Assembly (NCBI RefSeq): GCF_900163865.1
Contig: NZ_FUKU01000026.1
Location: forward strand, 372,001-436,000
Source of the DNA: Sphingobacterium sp. JB170
GTDB taxonomy: Bacteria > Bacteroidota > Bacteroidia > Sphingobacteriales > Sphingobacteriaceae
Length of the DNA stretch: 64,000 nt
Direction: 5' to 3'
This document shows positions 1 through 9,734 of this stretch, in pieces (the first letter of the stretch is position 1; every line of letters starts with the position of its first letter). The notes under the pieces are model-generated. The model made no database searches and had not been told where the DNA came from. It was given only the letters and a program-made list of their open reading frames with translations. The position numbers were made by a program, and so were the translations under genes.

Positions 1-321
1 CAGTTCACGTTCTTGCTCTGGTGTCAAATCACGGTAATTGGGTACACGCTTATAATGCGAGTGGGCTACTAGGTTCATCACATCCTCTTCCAGATTGGCC
101 CCTGTACAAGAAATAATATGAACTTTATCTTGACGAATCATTTCAGCAAGTGAAATTCCCAATTCTGCCGTGCTCATTGCACCACCTAACGAGATTAACA
201 TCTTTCCACCTTCTAATATGTGGGTTTCATATCCTTTAGCCGCATCAACCATTGCAGCAGCATTGAAATGTCGATAATTTTTCTCCAAAAATTGGGAAAT
301 AGGGCCTTTTTGTGTACTCAT
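1..321 (-). CDS. Deoxyhypusine synthase family protein, 3' end outside window
   Basis: The reverse strand from the ATG at 321 reads an uninterrupted 107 codons that run off the left edge, so only the N-terminal third is visible. It begins MSTQKGPISQFLEKNYRHFN and continues with AAMVDAAKGYE, GGKMLISLGGAMSTAELG, HIISCTGANLEEDVMNL and HYKRVPNYRDLTPEQE. These are the NAD-binding motifs of the deoxyhypusine synthase fold. Bacteria have no eIF5A, so a role in homospermidine-like polyamine transfer or something else is only inference. The dipeptide epimerase gene lies 135 bases upstream on the same strand; no terminator was seen between them. Confidence 0.88.
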   Translation of the reverse strand, partial: MSTQKGPISQFLEKNYRHFNAAAMVDAAKGYETHILEGGKMLISLGGAMSTAELGISLAEMIRQDKVHIISCTGANLEEDVMNLVAHSHYKRVPNYRDLTPEQEREL

Positions 322-456
322 AGTTTTAAATTTTCTATTCTAGAACAAAGATACATAATCGGAACGATTTGCCATACAGTACAACGTTGCACAATCGTTA
401 TCAAACAGCTATAATCAACGGTATAAACATTCAATACAATTAACTAATAAACAACC

Positions 457-1554
457 TTATACGACCCATGACTCACATTTATCAAGGAAAGACTGTTCGA
501 TATCCGCGCCTATCCCTGGTGCATCTGAAACGCTCACATGATAGCCGTTATATTGTACACCACCAATTACCGGATCTTCCAGGTGACCAACCATACAGGT
601 ATCTAAATCAAAAAACTTCACGTTATCTGCCGCATACGCAAAATGAACTTTTGCCGACAAAGCTAGGCGTGATTCAAGCATACCACCGATCATACAAGCA
701 ATATTATACTCCGATGCTACCGCTTGTATTTTCATCGATTCAGCGATACCCGTCGATTTAGAAAATTTGATATTGATCAAATCACATGCATCTTGCCGAC
801 AGAGACGTTCGGCGTCATGAGAAGTGTATACCGATTCATCGGCCATAATCGGAACAATAGTTTGTGTACGGAGTTCGGGCAGCCGGTGATCATCATAGGT
901 ACGCATCGGCTGTTCACAAAACTGAATCTTAAAAGGCTCTAGCCCTTGAAGAGCTTCAATAGCACGATCGAATGACCAGCCCTGGTTGGCATCAATACGA
1001 ATAGGAATATCAAATCCTACAGCCTTACGAATTTCGCGAACACGGGCGATATCATCTCCTGGAGCCTTACCAAGCTTCACTTTCAACGATTCCGCTCCGT
1101 GCTCCTTCAATTGTAACGCTTTTTGAGCCATCACTAATGGCTCGTCAATACCCAATGTAATATCAGTAATAATCTCACGCGGACTTCCTGCTAAGAATCG
1201 ATATAACGGCATTTGCACATTTTTAGCCGCCAGATCATATAAAGCCATATCGAAAGCCGATTTAATTGTGCTATTTCCGGCAATGTACATGTTCAATTCC
1301 GCCATCCGCGCAGGGATATCTAGGGGGTTCTTTCCTTTCCATATTTTAGCAAAGTCTCGGGCCAAAACTAGACAGGTATCCTGCGTCTCCCCTACGATCA
1401 TTGGAAAAGCGGAGCATTCGCCTACGCCATAATGCTCCGTATCGGTGAATACCTGTATAAATGTGTTTTGCGCATAATCCATTGTGCCCGTGGCAATAAC
1501 AAATGGTTCCATTGGGATGCTTAAACGAAAGATTTTAATATCGGTTATTTTCAT
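457..1554 (-). CDS. Dipeptide epimerase (enolase superfamily, L-Ala-D/L-Glu epimerase type)
   Basis: This 365-residue protein has the enolase-superfamily layout: an N-terminal capping domain (about 1-125) and a TIM barrel. The KVK pair (K158, K160) and K263 in NIKFSKSTG fit the two opposed acid/base lysines. D188, E214 and D239 fit the magnesium ligands (RIDANQGW, CEQPM, ADES). IGGMLESRLA (about 289-298) and the FDLD segment near 316 are typical of dipeptide epimerases that bind the substrate amino terminus. The reaction would be C-alpha epimerisation of a dipeptide, probably in murein peptide recycling. Exact substrate cannot be read from sequence, and other muconate-lactonizing-type activities remain possible. 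It starts at an ATG and stands alone. Confidence 0.85.
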   Translation of the reverse strand: MKITDIKIFRLSIPMEPFVIATGTMDYAQNTFIQVFTDTEHYGVGECSAFPMIVGETQDTCLVLARDFAKIWKGKNPLDIPARMAELNMYIAGNSTIKSAFDMALYDLAAKNVQMPLYRFLAGSPREIITDITLGIDEPLVMAQKALQLKEHGAESLKVKLGKAPGDDIARVREIRKAVGFDIPIRIDANQGWSFDRAIEALQGLEPFKIQFCEQPMRTYDDHRLPELRTQTIVPIMADESVYTSHDAERLCRQDACDLINIKFSKSTGIAESMKIQAVASEYNIACMIGGMLESRLALSAKVHFAYAADNVKFFDLDTCMVGHLEDPVIGGVQYNGYHVSVSDAPGIGADIEQSFLDKCESWVV

Positions 1555-1607
1555 AAAAAATTATTCATTCTACGAGTCTGTTCGAAGAGCTAATATAGTT
1601 ATAAGTT

Positions 1608-2334
1608 TTATAGAATTCTATCGTACTTAACTTTAGTCGCGTCACCGCAAACAATTAACTAGTTAGCTTTACATTCGCTAAGCAACTCAGTTATAGAGAG
1701 CATTAACGCATACTTTCTCGATATTTTTAGCTGAATTTTGGTCTCAGTAGTGAATCTCTCCACACGCTTGACAAGCCCCGTTTCTATCTGCTAATTTTAA
1801 GTCTTGCTTCATGTAACCACAGGAGCCACAAGTTTCTGATTTCGGGTATCATCTGCCGATTTCGACAAGAGTTTGCCCCGTATCATACACACTTTTATCT
1901 CAACATCCCCCCAGAAGCATCGGATATGGATTCTGACTATCTTCTATTTTAACCCATTCCCGCCACATTTAGGCTTTATCTTGCAATGATATCGGATTCA
2001 TTAACAAGTCTAGTTGAGTATCCTTGAAGGAAGGGGTTCTTATTACTTGTTACCTTTAGAAAACAGTTGTCTCTTGAACTGTTGGAAGTCCTTCTCTTTT
2101 TGTGGAACTGCAGCTACGGAAACTTCTTTCAGCCATGCTACTTCCTGTGTATATGCTATAGATATTTTGAATGCTGAACTAGGGTTATCGTCTTTTTATC
2201 AGAATTAAAACATAGTCATGCAGATTCCATACCTTACGAACACAATCAAAAGTCTTAGCGGACGAAACTTGTTGCATCTTGTCTGGGTAAATTCTATATT
2301 TATAGACAGTTATAATCCACTCACCTTCGTTTAG
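1608..2334 (-). pseudogene. Decayed TnpB (OrfB) of an IS607/IS605-type element
   Basis: Read on the reverse strand, scattered frames give pieces of TnpB in the right order. The N-terminus is VYKYRIYPDKMQQ followed by AKTFDCVRKVWN (about 2307-2240). After a frameshift comes EVAWLKEVSVAAVPQ, then QQFKRQLFSKGNK. Near 1870-1750 lie LVEIGR, a stop, and the zinc-ribbon piece CGSCGYMKQDLKLADRN then CQACGEIHY, a stop and DQNSAKNIEK. A tail frame reading CGDATKVKYDRI ends at 1608. In-frame stops, frameshifts and a missing central (RuvC) part leave about 0.7 kb where an intact gene would need roughly 1.1 kb. It cannot encode a working nuclease. Confidence 0.8.
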
Positions 2335-2337
2335 TTA

Positions 2338-2525
2338 ATTTATTAGTTTTTCAGTATCTCCGTTTGCCCTTCTTCTTCCATACAATCTAGCTGTAAATGA
2401 GGCCATAAATTAACTATCTAATTGAACCCAAAACGGATAAGTCTATTTCTATACTCCACTGCTATTCTCGTTATAGATTCATCTAACAACCATACAAAAT
2501 TCACCCATGAATAATTGTCAATATT
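2338..2525 (-). pseudogene. Fragment of an IS607-type serine recombinase (TnpA)
   Basis: Reverse-strand reading gives LLDESITRIAVEYRNRLIRF followed by GFN and a stop (about 2489-2418). This is the 'VEHKDRLxRFGF' signature of IS607 serine recombinases. A second frame from 2406 gives SFTARLYGRRRANGDTEKLI, the usual C-terminal helix of the same family, ending at a TAA just before the TnpB start. The N-terminal catalytic serine region and the linker between the two pieces are not recognisable. The order tnpA then tnpB on one strand is that of IS607. The element ends could not be located. Confidence 0.7.
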
Positions 2526-2759
2526 GCTTAAAACCAACTTACAAGACGAAAAATTGCTTCTACACATCATTATTCGTTAGGACGATCGAACAACAGAATG
2601 ATATTCCCCCGAACCACACCCTAGCAAAAGAGAATGCAAATTCAACAAAAAAACCCACTTAATTTATCAATAAAACAACATTAACTATTTTATCTTACGA
2701 TATTTATAAAAAAAACCAATTTTTCTTCGTATATTAGCAACCTAATATTTTGAGGAGAG

Positions 2760-5700
2760 ATGATAAACGAAAGATTACCGGAACAGGGATTGTATAATCC
2801 CGATTTTGAACATGATGCATGTGGAGTAGGTTTTGTGGCACATATCAAGGGAAAAAAATCACACCAACAAGTTAAAGATGCCTTAACCATGCTGGAGAAC
2901 ATGGAGCATCGTGGCGCTTGTGGTTGTGACCCGGAGAGTGGTGATGGTGCTGGCATAATGATTCAAGTCCCGCACGAGTTTTTATGGGAAGAATGTATCA
3001 ACCTCGGCATTCAATTAGAAGAGCCCGGCTATTACGGTACGGGAATGTTATTTCTTCCAAAAGAGGAAGAAATAAATACGATTTGCCGAGACCTCATCAT
3101 CCGAGCTACCGAAGATCGCGGTATGAAATTCTTGGGCTTTCGCGATGTGCCCGTTAATCGCGAGGGAATCGGCGTGACCGCATTAAGTGCTGAACCGGAA
3201 ATCGTGCAATTTTTCGTTTCTCGTCCTGATGGGGTATCAACTACCGAAGATTTTGAACGCAAGCTATTTGTCTTACGACGTTTAATCATTCAAAAAATAA
3301 AAGAACAACAGGAATATCCTTTACCGTTATATATAGCCTCATTATCGTGTAAAACAATTATATATAAAGGACAATTGACGACCTATCAAGTAGGCTCATA
3401 CTTTGAGGATTTGAAAGACCCGCGTGTCATTTCCGCCTTCGGCCTGGTTCACTCACGCTTTTCAACCAACACCTTCCCTTCTTGGTCCCTGGCACAACCG
3501 TTTCGAAACATCGCGCACAATGGGGAAATTAACACACTTACTGGAAACCTGAACTGGTTTTACGCGGGAGCACGCTCCCTATCTTCACCGCATTTTTCCG
3601 AAGAAGAAATGGAGATATTGCTCCCTGTGGTCGATCGCGGACAATCCGATTCTGCCTGCTTGGATAATGTCGTAGAACTACTGTTACATACAGGCCGGAG
3701 CCTACCGCATGTCATGCTTATGCTCGTCCCGGAAGCGTGGGATGGCAATACGCAGATGGATCCGCTTAAAAAAGCATTCTATGAATATCACGCGACCTTA
3801 ATGGAACCTTGGGATGGTCCAGCAGCTCTTTGTTTTACGGATGGAAAACTTATAGGGGCTACTTTAGATCGTAATGGCCTACGTCCATTGAGGTATGCTG
3901 TCACTTCGGATGAACGTGTCGTGGTTGCTTCGGAGGCAGGAGCGCTACCAATTCCGGAAAGTATTATCATCAAAAAAGGACGTCAACAACCGGGTAAAAT
4001 ATTCGTTGTTGATATGGAGCAGGGATGCATTCGCTCGGATGAAGAGATTAAAGACGAACTCATCAGCCACCAACCATACGGCGATTGGATCGATCGTTAT
4101 AAGATCCGTATGGACGAACTAGAAAAACCGAGGGTGACATACACCTACCTCAAAAAAGAAGCTGTTTTCAAGTACCAACAGTCATTTGGCTATTCCAGGG
4201 AAGATCTAGAAACCATACTAACACCCATGGCCTTAACTGGCTACGAACCGATTGGTTCTATGGGTGCAGACATTCCGTTAGCGATTTTATCGGAACATCC
4301 ACAACATCTTTCGAGCTATTTCAAACAGTTTTTTGCGCAAGTAACTAACCCGCCGATAGATCCTATTCGTGAACGGTTAGTTATGAGCCTTGCGACATTC
4401 ATTGGAAACGCAGGTAACATCCTAATCGAAGACAAGAAATTCTGTCACTGCGTAACTTTAGAACATCCGATACTTACTTCACGCGAACTGGAGAAACTAC
4501 GATCGATTGACACCGGCATATTCCAAGCAAAAACACTGCAACTATATTTCAAAGCCGACGGCAATCCAGGCTCATTGGAAGCCGGAATTGAACGTTTATG
4601 TCGTTATGCCGATGACGCTGTACGCGACGGATTTGAAGTCATCATACTATCGGATCGCGCTATCGATTCCCAACACGCTGCCATTCCGTCAATTCTTGCT
4701 GTGTCAGCCGTACATCACCACTTGATAAAAACAGGCAACCGAGGGGCCGTTGGTCTGGTCGTTGAGGCTGGAGACGTCTGGGAAGTTCATCATTTCGCGT
4801 GTCTCTTAGCGTTCGGCGCAACAGCAATCAACCCCTATATGGCCTTAGCCTCGATTCGTACCATGAAAGAACTCGGACAAATCGACACTGAGTTGGAGTG
4901 GGAAGACTTGAAGAAAAACTATGTTAAAGCGATTTGTGCGGGGCTGTTGAAGATATTTTCAAAAATGGGTATCTCCACTCTCCAATCCTATCACGGTGCG
5001 CAAATTTTTGAGGTCTTGGGAATCGACAAGTCGGTTGTTGACAGATATTTTTGCGGATCGGTATCTCGTATCGGAGGTTTAACACTCGACGATATTGCCC
5101 AAGAAGCACTCGCAAAACACCTTCGTGCATTTGGCGAATCGCGTAATGAGAAAAAGCTATTACCCGAAGGTGGTCTTTATCAATGGAAACGTCGCGGGGA
5201 AGGACATCTTTGGAGTCCGGAGACTGTCCACCTACTTCAAAAAGCATGCCGCGGTACTGACTATCAATCATATAAACAATACGCTGCGATCATCAACAAC
5301 CAGAAAGAGCGTATGTTCACGCTTCGTGGGTTACTAGATTTCGCAAAACATCGCACGCCTGTACCACTGAGTGAGGTAGAGCCGATTGAGAATATTATGA
5401 AACGATTTGCCACGGGAGCTATGTCCATGGGATCGATATCTACCCAGGCACACAGCACACTAGCGATAGCAATGAACCGTATTGGAGCCAAAAGCAATAC
5501 CGGTGAGGGTGGCGAAGACTCTGCACGCTTCCAGCCTTTACCCAACGGTGACTCTATGCGCTCGGCTATCAAGCAGGTTGCCTCAGCACGTTTCGGCGTA
5601 ACATCTCATTACCTGAGTGAAGCTGATGAAATACAGATTAAAATGGCGCAAGGTGCTAAACCAGGAGAAGGCGGACAACTACCTGGGCATAAAGTTAACG

Positions 5701-7274
5701 ATTTTATCGCACGACTTCGTCACGCAACCCCGGGCGTCGGGCTTATTTCCCCACCGCCGCACCACGACATCTATTCCATCGAGGATTTAGCGCAACTTAT
5801 TTTCGATTTGAAAAATGCAAACCGAAACGCGCGAATCAATGTAAAATTGGTATCTAAAGCGGGCGTGGGAACGATTGCTGCAGGCGTTGCCAAAGCGCAC
5901 GCCGATGTGATCCTCATTGCCGGTTTTGATGGTGGAACAGGCGCCTCTCCGGTAAGCTCTATCAAACATGCGGGATTACCGTGGGAATTAGGGCTAGCCG
6001 AAGCCCATCAAACATTAGTGCACAACAAACTACGCAGCCGTGTGGTCTTACAGGCCGACGGTCAGATGAAGACTGGTAGAGATATAGTCATTGCAACATT
6101 ATTAGGTGCCGAAGAATGGGGAGTGGCCACGGCAGCATTAATTGCTGGTGGATGCATTATGATGCGTAAATGTCACTTGAATACCTGTCCCGTGGGAGTG
6201 GCGACACAAGACCCAGAGCTACAAAAATTATTCTCTGGAAAACCCGAAGACATCGTCAATCTATTCCGTTTTTTAGCCGAAGAGATTCGCGAGACGATGG
6301 CCGAATTAGGCTTCCGCACGATTAACGAAATGGTAGGTCGCGCACAATTTCTAAAAAAACGGGAAGACATCGATCATTGGAAAGCATCAAAAGTAGATTT
6401 CTCCAAAATACTTTATGTCGCGCGCAACGCCCCTTCTGAAAGCCTATATAATACTCAAGAACAAGACCATGGTTTAAGCATGATCCTTGACTGGGGTCTA
6501 CTCGTGCAAGCCAAAACTGCGCTGGAATCAAAAACGCCTGTATTTGGAACATTTAAAGTCAGAAATACGGACCGTACGATCGGCACCCTGCTTTCAAACG
6601 AAGTCTCCAAAAGATACGGGGCAGATGGTTTATCGGATAATACGATCAATTTTAAATTCGAAGGTTCAGCCGGGCAATCTTTTGGCGCATTTGCCGCAAA
6701 AGGTCTTTCCTTTGAGCTCGAAGGCGAAGCAAATGATTATGTTGGCAAAAGCTTATCGGGAGCACAACTCGCGATCTACCCTACCGCAGATAGTCCATTG
6801 ACCGCTCACGAAAATATCATTATTGGCAATGTAGCGTTGTATGGCGCAACTTCAGGCCACCTGTTTATCAACGGTATGGCGGGTGAGCGTTTTGCGGTAC
6901 GAAACTCGGGGGCAACGGCTATCGTCGAAGGAATCGGGGACCACGGGTGTGAATACATGACTGGTGGGCGTGCTTTAATACTGGGCCAAACGGGGCGCAA
7001 CTTTGCCGCCGGAATGAGCGGAGGAATTGCGTGGGTATACGACATTGCTGGCAACTTTCGGGATAACTGCAATCAAGAAATGGTTGATTTAGATCCCTTA
7101 GAAACTGAAGATGAATCGGAAATCATAGCGCTACTAAAACGACACGTCAACTTAACCAATAGTGACCGAGCTACTTTCATCTTAGAGAACTGGGCACAGC
7201 AAAAAAGTAAATTTGTAAAAGTATTCCCTCGCGAATACAAAAATGTATTACGTAAAAAATTAATCGAAGCTTAA
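2760..7274 (+). CDS. gltB: Glutamate synthase (NADPH), large subunit
   Basis: This 1504-residue protein is full length for GltB. The Ntn glutaminase nucleophile is C21 in HDACGVGF, so a 20-residue propeptide is cleaved off. Domains in order: class II glutaminase (about 21-430), central domain (to about 780), FMN-binding synthase barrel (about 830-1210) with EGGEDSARF and LIAGFDGGTGASP, and a C-terminal GXGXG helix domain (about 1250-1480). C1132, C1138 and C1143 (CIMMRKCHLNTC) bind the 3Fe-4S cluster. The enzyme transfers ammonia from glutamine to 2-oxoglutarate. GAGGAG lies unusually close to the ATG. gltD follows after 18 bases. Confidence 0.97.
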   Translation: MINERLPEQGLYNPDFEHDACGVGFVAHIKGKKSHQQVKDALTMLENMEHRGACGCDPESGDGAGIMIQVPHEFLWEECINLGIQLEEPGYYGTGMLFLPKEEEINTICRDLIIRATEDRGMKFLGFRDVPVNREGIGVTALSAEPEIVQFFVSRPDGVSTTEDFERKLFVLRRLIIQKIKEQQEYPLPLYIASLSCKTIIYKGQLTTYQVGSYFEDLKDPRVISAFGLVHSRFSTNTFPSWSLAQPFRNIAHNGEINTLTGNLNWFYAGARSLSSPHFSEEEMEILLPVVDRGQSDSACLDNVVELLLHTGRSLPHVMLMLVPEAWDGNTQMDPLKKAFYEYHATLMEPWDGPAALCFTDGKLIGATLDRNGLRPLRYAVTSDERVVVASEAGALPIPESIIIKKGRQQPGKIFVVDMEQGCIRSDEEIKDELISHQPYGDWIDRYKIRMDELEKPRVTYTYLKKEAVFKYQQSFGYSREDLETILTPMALTGYEPIGSMGADIPLAILSEHPQHLSSYFKQFFAQVTNPPIDPIRERLVMSLATFIGNAGNILIEDKKFCHCVTLEHPILTSRELEKLRSIDTGIFQAKTLQLYFKADGNPGSLEAGIERLCRYADDAVRDGFEVIILSDRAIDSQHAAIPSILAVSAVHHHLIKTGNRGAVGLVVEAGDVWEVHHFACLLAFGATAINPYMALASIRTMKELGQIDTELEWEDLKKNYVKAICAGLLKIFSKMGISTLQSYHGAQIFEVLGIDKSVVDRYFCGSVSRIGGLTLDDIAQEALAKHLRAFGESRNEKKLLPEGGLYQWKRRGEGHLWSPETVHLLQKACRGTDYQSYKQYAAIINNQKERMFTLRGLLDFAKHRTPVPLSEVEPIENIMKRFATGAMSMGSISTQAHSTLAIAMNRIGAKSNTGEGGEDSARFQPLPNGDSMRSAIKQVASARFGVTSHYLSEADEIQIKMAQGAKPGEGGQLPGHKVNDFIARLRHATPGVGLISPPPHHDIYSIEDLAQLIFDLKNANRNARINVKLVSKAGVGTIAAGVAKAHADVILIAGFDGGTGASPVSSIKHAGLPWELGLAEAHQTLVHNKLRSRVVLQADGQMKTGRDIVIATLLGAEEWGVATAALIAGGCIMMRKCHLNTCPVGVATQDPELQKLFSGKPEDIVNLFRFLAEEIRETMAELGFRTINEMVGRAQFLKKREDIDHWKASKVDFSKILYVARNAPSESLYNTQEQDHGLSMILDWGLLVQAKTALESKTPVFGTFKVRNTDRTIGTLLSNEVSKRYGADGLSDNTINFKFEGSAGQSFGAFAAKGLSFELEGEANDYVGKSLSGAQLAIYPTADSPLTAHENIIIGNVALYGATSGHLFINGMAGERFAVRNSGATAIVEGIGDHGCEYMTGGRALILGQTGRNFAAGMSGGIAWVYDIAGNFRDNCNQEMVDLDPLETEDESEIIALLKRHVNLTNSDRATFILENWAQQKSKFVKVFPREYKNVLRKKLIEA

Positions 7275-7292
7275 TCAGAGGAGGAACATATC

Positions 7293-8759
7293 ATGGGAAA
7301 ACCAACAGGATTTATAGAATATCAAAGAGTACTTCCTCAGAAAGACTCTGCAGAGAATAGAAAACAAAACTATCAGGAATTTGTCGAACCATATTCCGAG
7401 GAACAGCTGAATAACCAAGCGGCGCGATGCATGAATTGCGGTATTCCATTTTGCCATTCAGGATGCCCGTTAGGGAACGTCATCCCCGAGTTCAACGATG
7501 CCGTTTATGACGCTCGTTGGGAAGAAGCATACGAAATTCTTTCTTCCACCAATAACTTCCCTGAGTTCACAGGTAGAATATGTCCAGCCCCCTGCGAATC
7601 CGCATGTGTACTGGGAATAAACAAATCACCCGTAGCTATCGAAGAAATAGAAAAGCATATTATCGAAATCGCTTTTAAGAACAACTTCGTAAAACCGCAT
7701 CAGTCCTTCATCAAAACAGGCAAGCGTGTTGCCGTCGTTGGAGGGGGCCCTGCGGGCTTGGCTGCCGCTGCGCAGCTAAACAAAGCAGGGCACGACGTTG
7801 TACTGTATGAAAGGGATGATAAAGTTGGCGGATTATTGCGCTACGGCATTCCTGACTTCAAACTCGAGAAAACGGTAATAGACCGCCGTGTAAAAGTCAT
7901 GAAACAGTCCGGTGTAGTGTTCCGGACAAATTCCGAAGTAGGTGGGAATGTCCCTGTCAGCGAGCTCAAAGAATATGACGCCGTCGTATTGTCTGGCGGT
8001 TCAACAATTCCGCGCGACTTACCGATCCCAGGCCGTCATCTTAAGGGCGTTCATTTCGCAATGGAATTCTTAAAACAACAAAACAAACGCGTGGGAAACT
8101 CACCTATTGAAGTCGAAGAAATTCACGCGGCAAAAAAAAATGTATTGGTTATCGGTGGCGGAGACACAGGCTCGGATTGCGTAGGGACGTCTAACCGTCA
8201 CGGCGCAGCGAGCGTTACACAGTTTGAACTGATGCCGCAGCCACCCACAGAGCGTACGGAAAATATGCCTTGGCCCACCTACCCTATGTTATTAAAAACA
8301 ACGAGCTCGCATGAGGAAGGCTGTCAGCGGCATTGGAGCATCAGCACCAAGGAGTTTCTCGGTGATGAAAACGGACACGTCCGGGCGGCGCTAATAGTCG
8401 ATCTCGAATGGGAAGTAGACGCATCAGGACGTCCTGTAAAATTCAAGGAGATTGAGGGTTCCGCACGTGAACTACCTTGCCAGCTAGTTACTTTAGCCAT
8501 GGGGTTTCTGCACCCACAGTATGATGGTTTATTACAACAGTTAGGTGTCAAACTCACCGAAAGAGGAAATGTTGATGCGCAAGAAGGAGAATATAAAACT
8601 TCATTGGACAATGTCTTCGTGGCAGGGGATATGCGCCGGGGCCAATCACTAGTGGTATGGGCCATCTCCGAAGGGCGCGAATGCGCTCGAAAAGTGGATG
8701 AATACTTAATGGGGTATTCAGAACTTGAGCGCAAAGACAAATCAGTCTCGTACGCTTAA
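7293..8759 (+). CDS. gltD: Glutamate synthase, small subunit
   Basis: This 488-residue partner of GltB carries electrons from NAD(P)H to the large subunit. The N-terminal cysteine clusters (C46, C49, C54, C58 in CMNCGIPFCHSGC, and C97, C101, C105 in CPAPCESAC) fit two 4Fe-4S clusters. The FAD Rossmann motif GGGPAG is at 150-155, the NAD(P)H motif VIGGGDTG near 285, and VFVAGDMRRGQS closes the FAD domain near 450. A GAGGAGG ribosome-binding site sits just after the gltB stop, so the two genes form an operon. A bidirectional terminator follows. Confidence 0.97.
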   Translation: MGKPTGFIEYQRVLPQKDSAENRKQNYQEFVEPYSEEQLNNQAARCMNCGIPFCHSGCPLGNVIPEFNDAVYDARWEEAYEILSSTNNFPEFTGRICPAPCESACVLGINKSPVAIEEIEKHIIEIAFKNNFVKPHQSFIKTGKRVAVVGGGPAGLAAAAQLNKAGHDVVLYERDDKVGGLLRYGIPDFKLEKTVIDRRVKVMKQSGVVFRTNSEVGGNVPVSELKEYDAVVLSGGSTIPRDLPIPGRHLKGVHFAMEFLKQQNKRVGNSPIEVEEIHAAKKNVLVIGGGDTGSDCVGTSNRHGAASVTQFELMPQPPTERTENMPWPTYPMLLKTTSSHEEGCQRHWSISTKEFLGDENGHVRAALIVDLEWEVDASGRPVKFKEIEGSARELPCQLVTLAMGFLHPQYDGLLQQLGVKLTERGNVDAQEGEYKTSLDNVFVAGDMRRGQSLVVWAISEGRECARKVDEYLMGYSELERKDKSVSYA

Positions 8760-8771
8760 ACTCCTATTAGC

Positions 8772-8817
8772 AGCAAACAACAAAAGACCCGGAACGATTC
8801 CGGGTCTTTTGTTTGCT
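8772..8817. terminator. Bidirectional intrinsic terminator between gltD and the EamA gene
   Basis: AAAAGACCCGGAA, loop CGA, TTCCGGGTCTTTT is a perfect 13-bp stem with A and T tracts on its flanks. Outer bases GCAAAC and GTTTGC extend the pairing. It lies between two convergent genes and can serve both. Confidence 0.9.
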
Positions 8818-8820
8818 TGT

Positions 8821-9732
8821 TTAGTGTAATTTGCGGTTAACCAACGACCGCTCCTTGTTTTCAATCTTCGTCTTGATATAAGGATACAAAAATACAGCCC
8901 CTAAAACGATTACTGCGCCGGCATAAAATCCCGCACTCATCGTTTCCCTATTCCCGAAAATTAAGATTGCCAAAACAATTCCATATACCGGTTCCATATT
9001 CGTTGTCAATGCGACCGTAAATGCACTAAGCTCTTTCATCACTGCTACACCGAGTACATAGGAAATAGCCGTACATAGGACCCCAAGCAGTAAAAGGTAG
9101 GCCCAGTCATTACCTTCAAGCCACATCGTATCGTCAAATTTACCGGTCACTAACATGATAATTGACACGCAAAGGAACGCCCCGAGCATCTCGTAGAAAG
9201 TGATGACCGTCGCGCTTGTCTGTTTAACTAATCGTGCATTAAGTATCGAGAATATGCTCGCTAATAGCGCGCATGATAAACCGCAGATTATCCCCCACAC
9301 ATATTGAAATTCAAATTTAAATATCAAATAGATACCAAACAGGATGACTATACCAATACCAACATCGGCCTTTGAAATTCGTTTTCTATTGATCAACGGT
9401 TCGAGAATCGAGGTGAAAAGCGTCGCCGCGGACAAGGTGACGAGCGTTACCGATACGGTAGAAATTTTTATAGCGTGAAAGAAAAGCACCCAATGTAAGC
9501 CGACAACACCGCCAACTAAAATGATTTGAATAAGCGTATTTTTGGCCACATGAACCGACTTCCCGATGACGATAAAGTAGATAAATAACGAAAGTGCAGC
9601 GATAACTACGCGGTACCAAACCAAATGAAGAGCGGAGATAGAAATAAGTTCGCCAAGGATACCGGTAAACCCCCAAATTAACACCGTGAAGTGTAGAATA
9701 AGAACGTTCTTATTAACAGAAGGAAGAGTCAT
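8821..9732 (-). CDS. EamA/DMT-family transporter
   Basis: This 303-residue protein is hydrophobic throughout, with about ten predicted membrane helices arranged as two EamA repeats (about 10-140 and 150-285). Typical pieces are GFTGILGELISISALHLVWY at the start and TTNMEPVYGIVLAILIFGNR in the second repeat, the usual E-P motif of the drug/metabolite transporter superfamily. The substrate is unknown. It is the last gene of a tgt-lptF-eamA run, 2 bases after the upstream permease stop, so co-transcription is likely. The C-terminal tail is short and basic (KTKIENKERSLVNRK). Confidence 0.9.
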   Translation of the reverse strand: MTLPSVNKNVLILHFTVLIWGFTGILGELISISALHLVWYRVVIAALSLFIYFIVIGKSVHVAKNTLIQIILVGGVVGLHWVLFFHAIKISTVSVTLVTLSAATLFTSILEPLINRKRISKADVGIGIVILFGIYLIFKFEFQYVWGIICGLSCALLASIFSILNARLVKQTSATVITFYEMLGAFLCVSIIMLVTGKFDDTMWLEGNDWAYLLLLGVLCTAISYVLGVAVMKELSAFTVALTTNMEPVYGIVLAILIFGNRETMSAGFYAGAVIVLGAVFLYPYIKTKIENKERSLVNRKLH

Positions 9733-9734
9733 GA

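Noticed and set aside
2014..2208. A 64-codon forward open frame in the gap before gltB
   Set aside because: It lies on the opposite strand to the TnpB relic, has no ribosome-binding site and no family features.
2730..2737. TATATTAG before gltB as a promoter
   Set aside because: One mismatch to TAnnTTTG, no -33 box and an AT-rich setting make it too weak to list.
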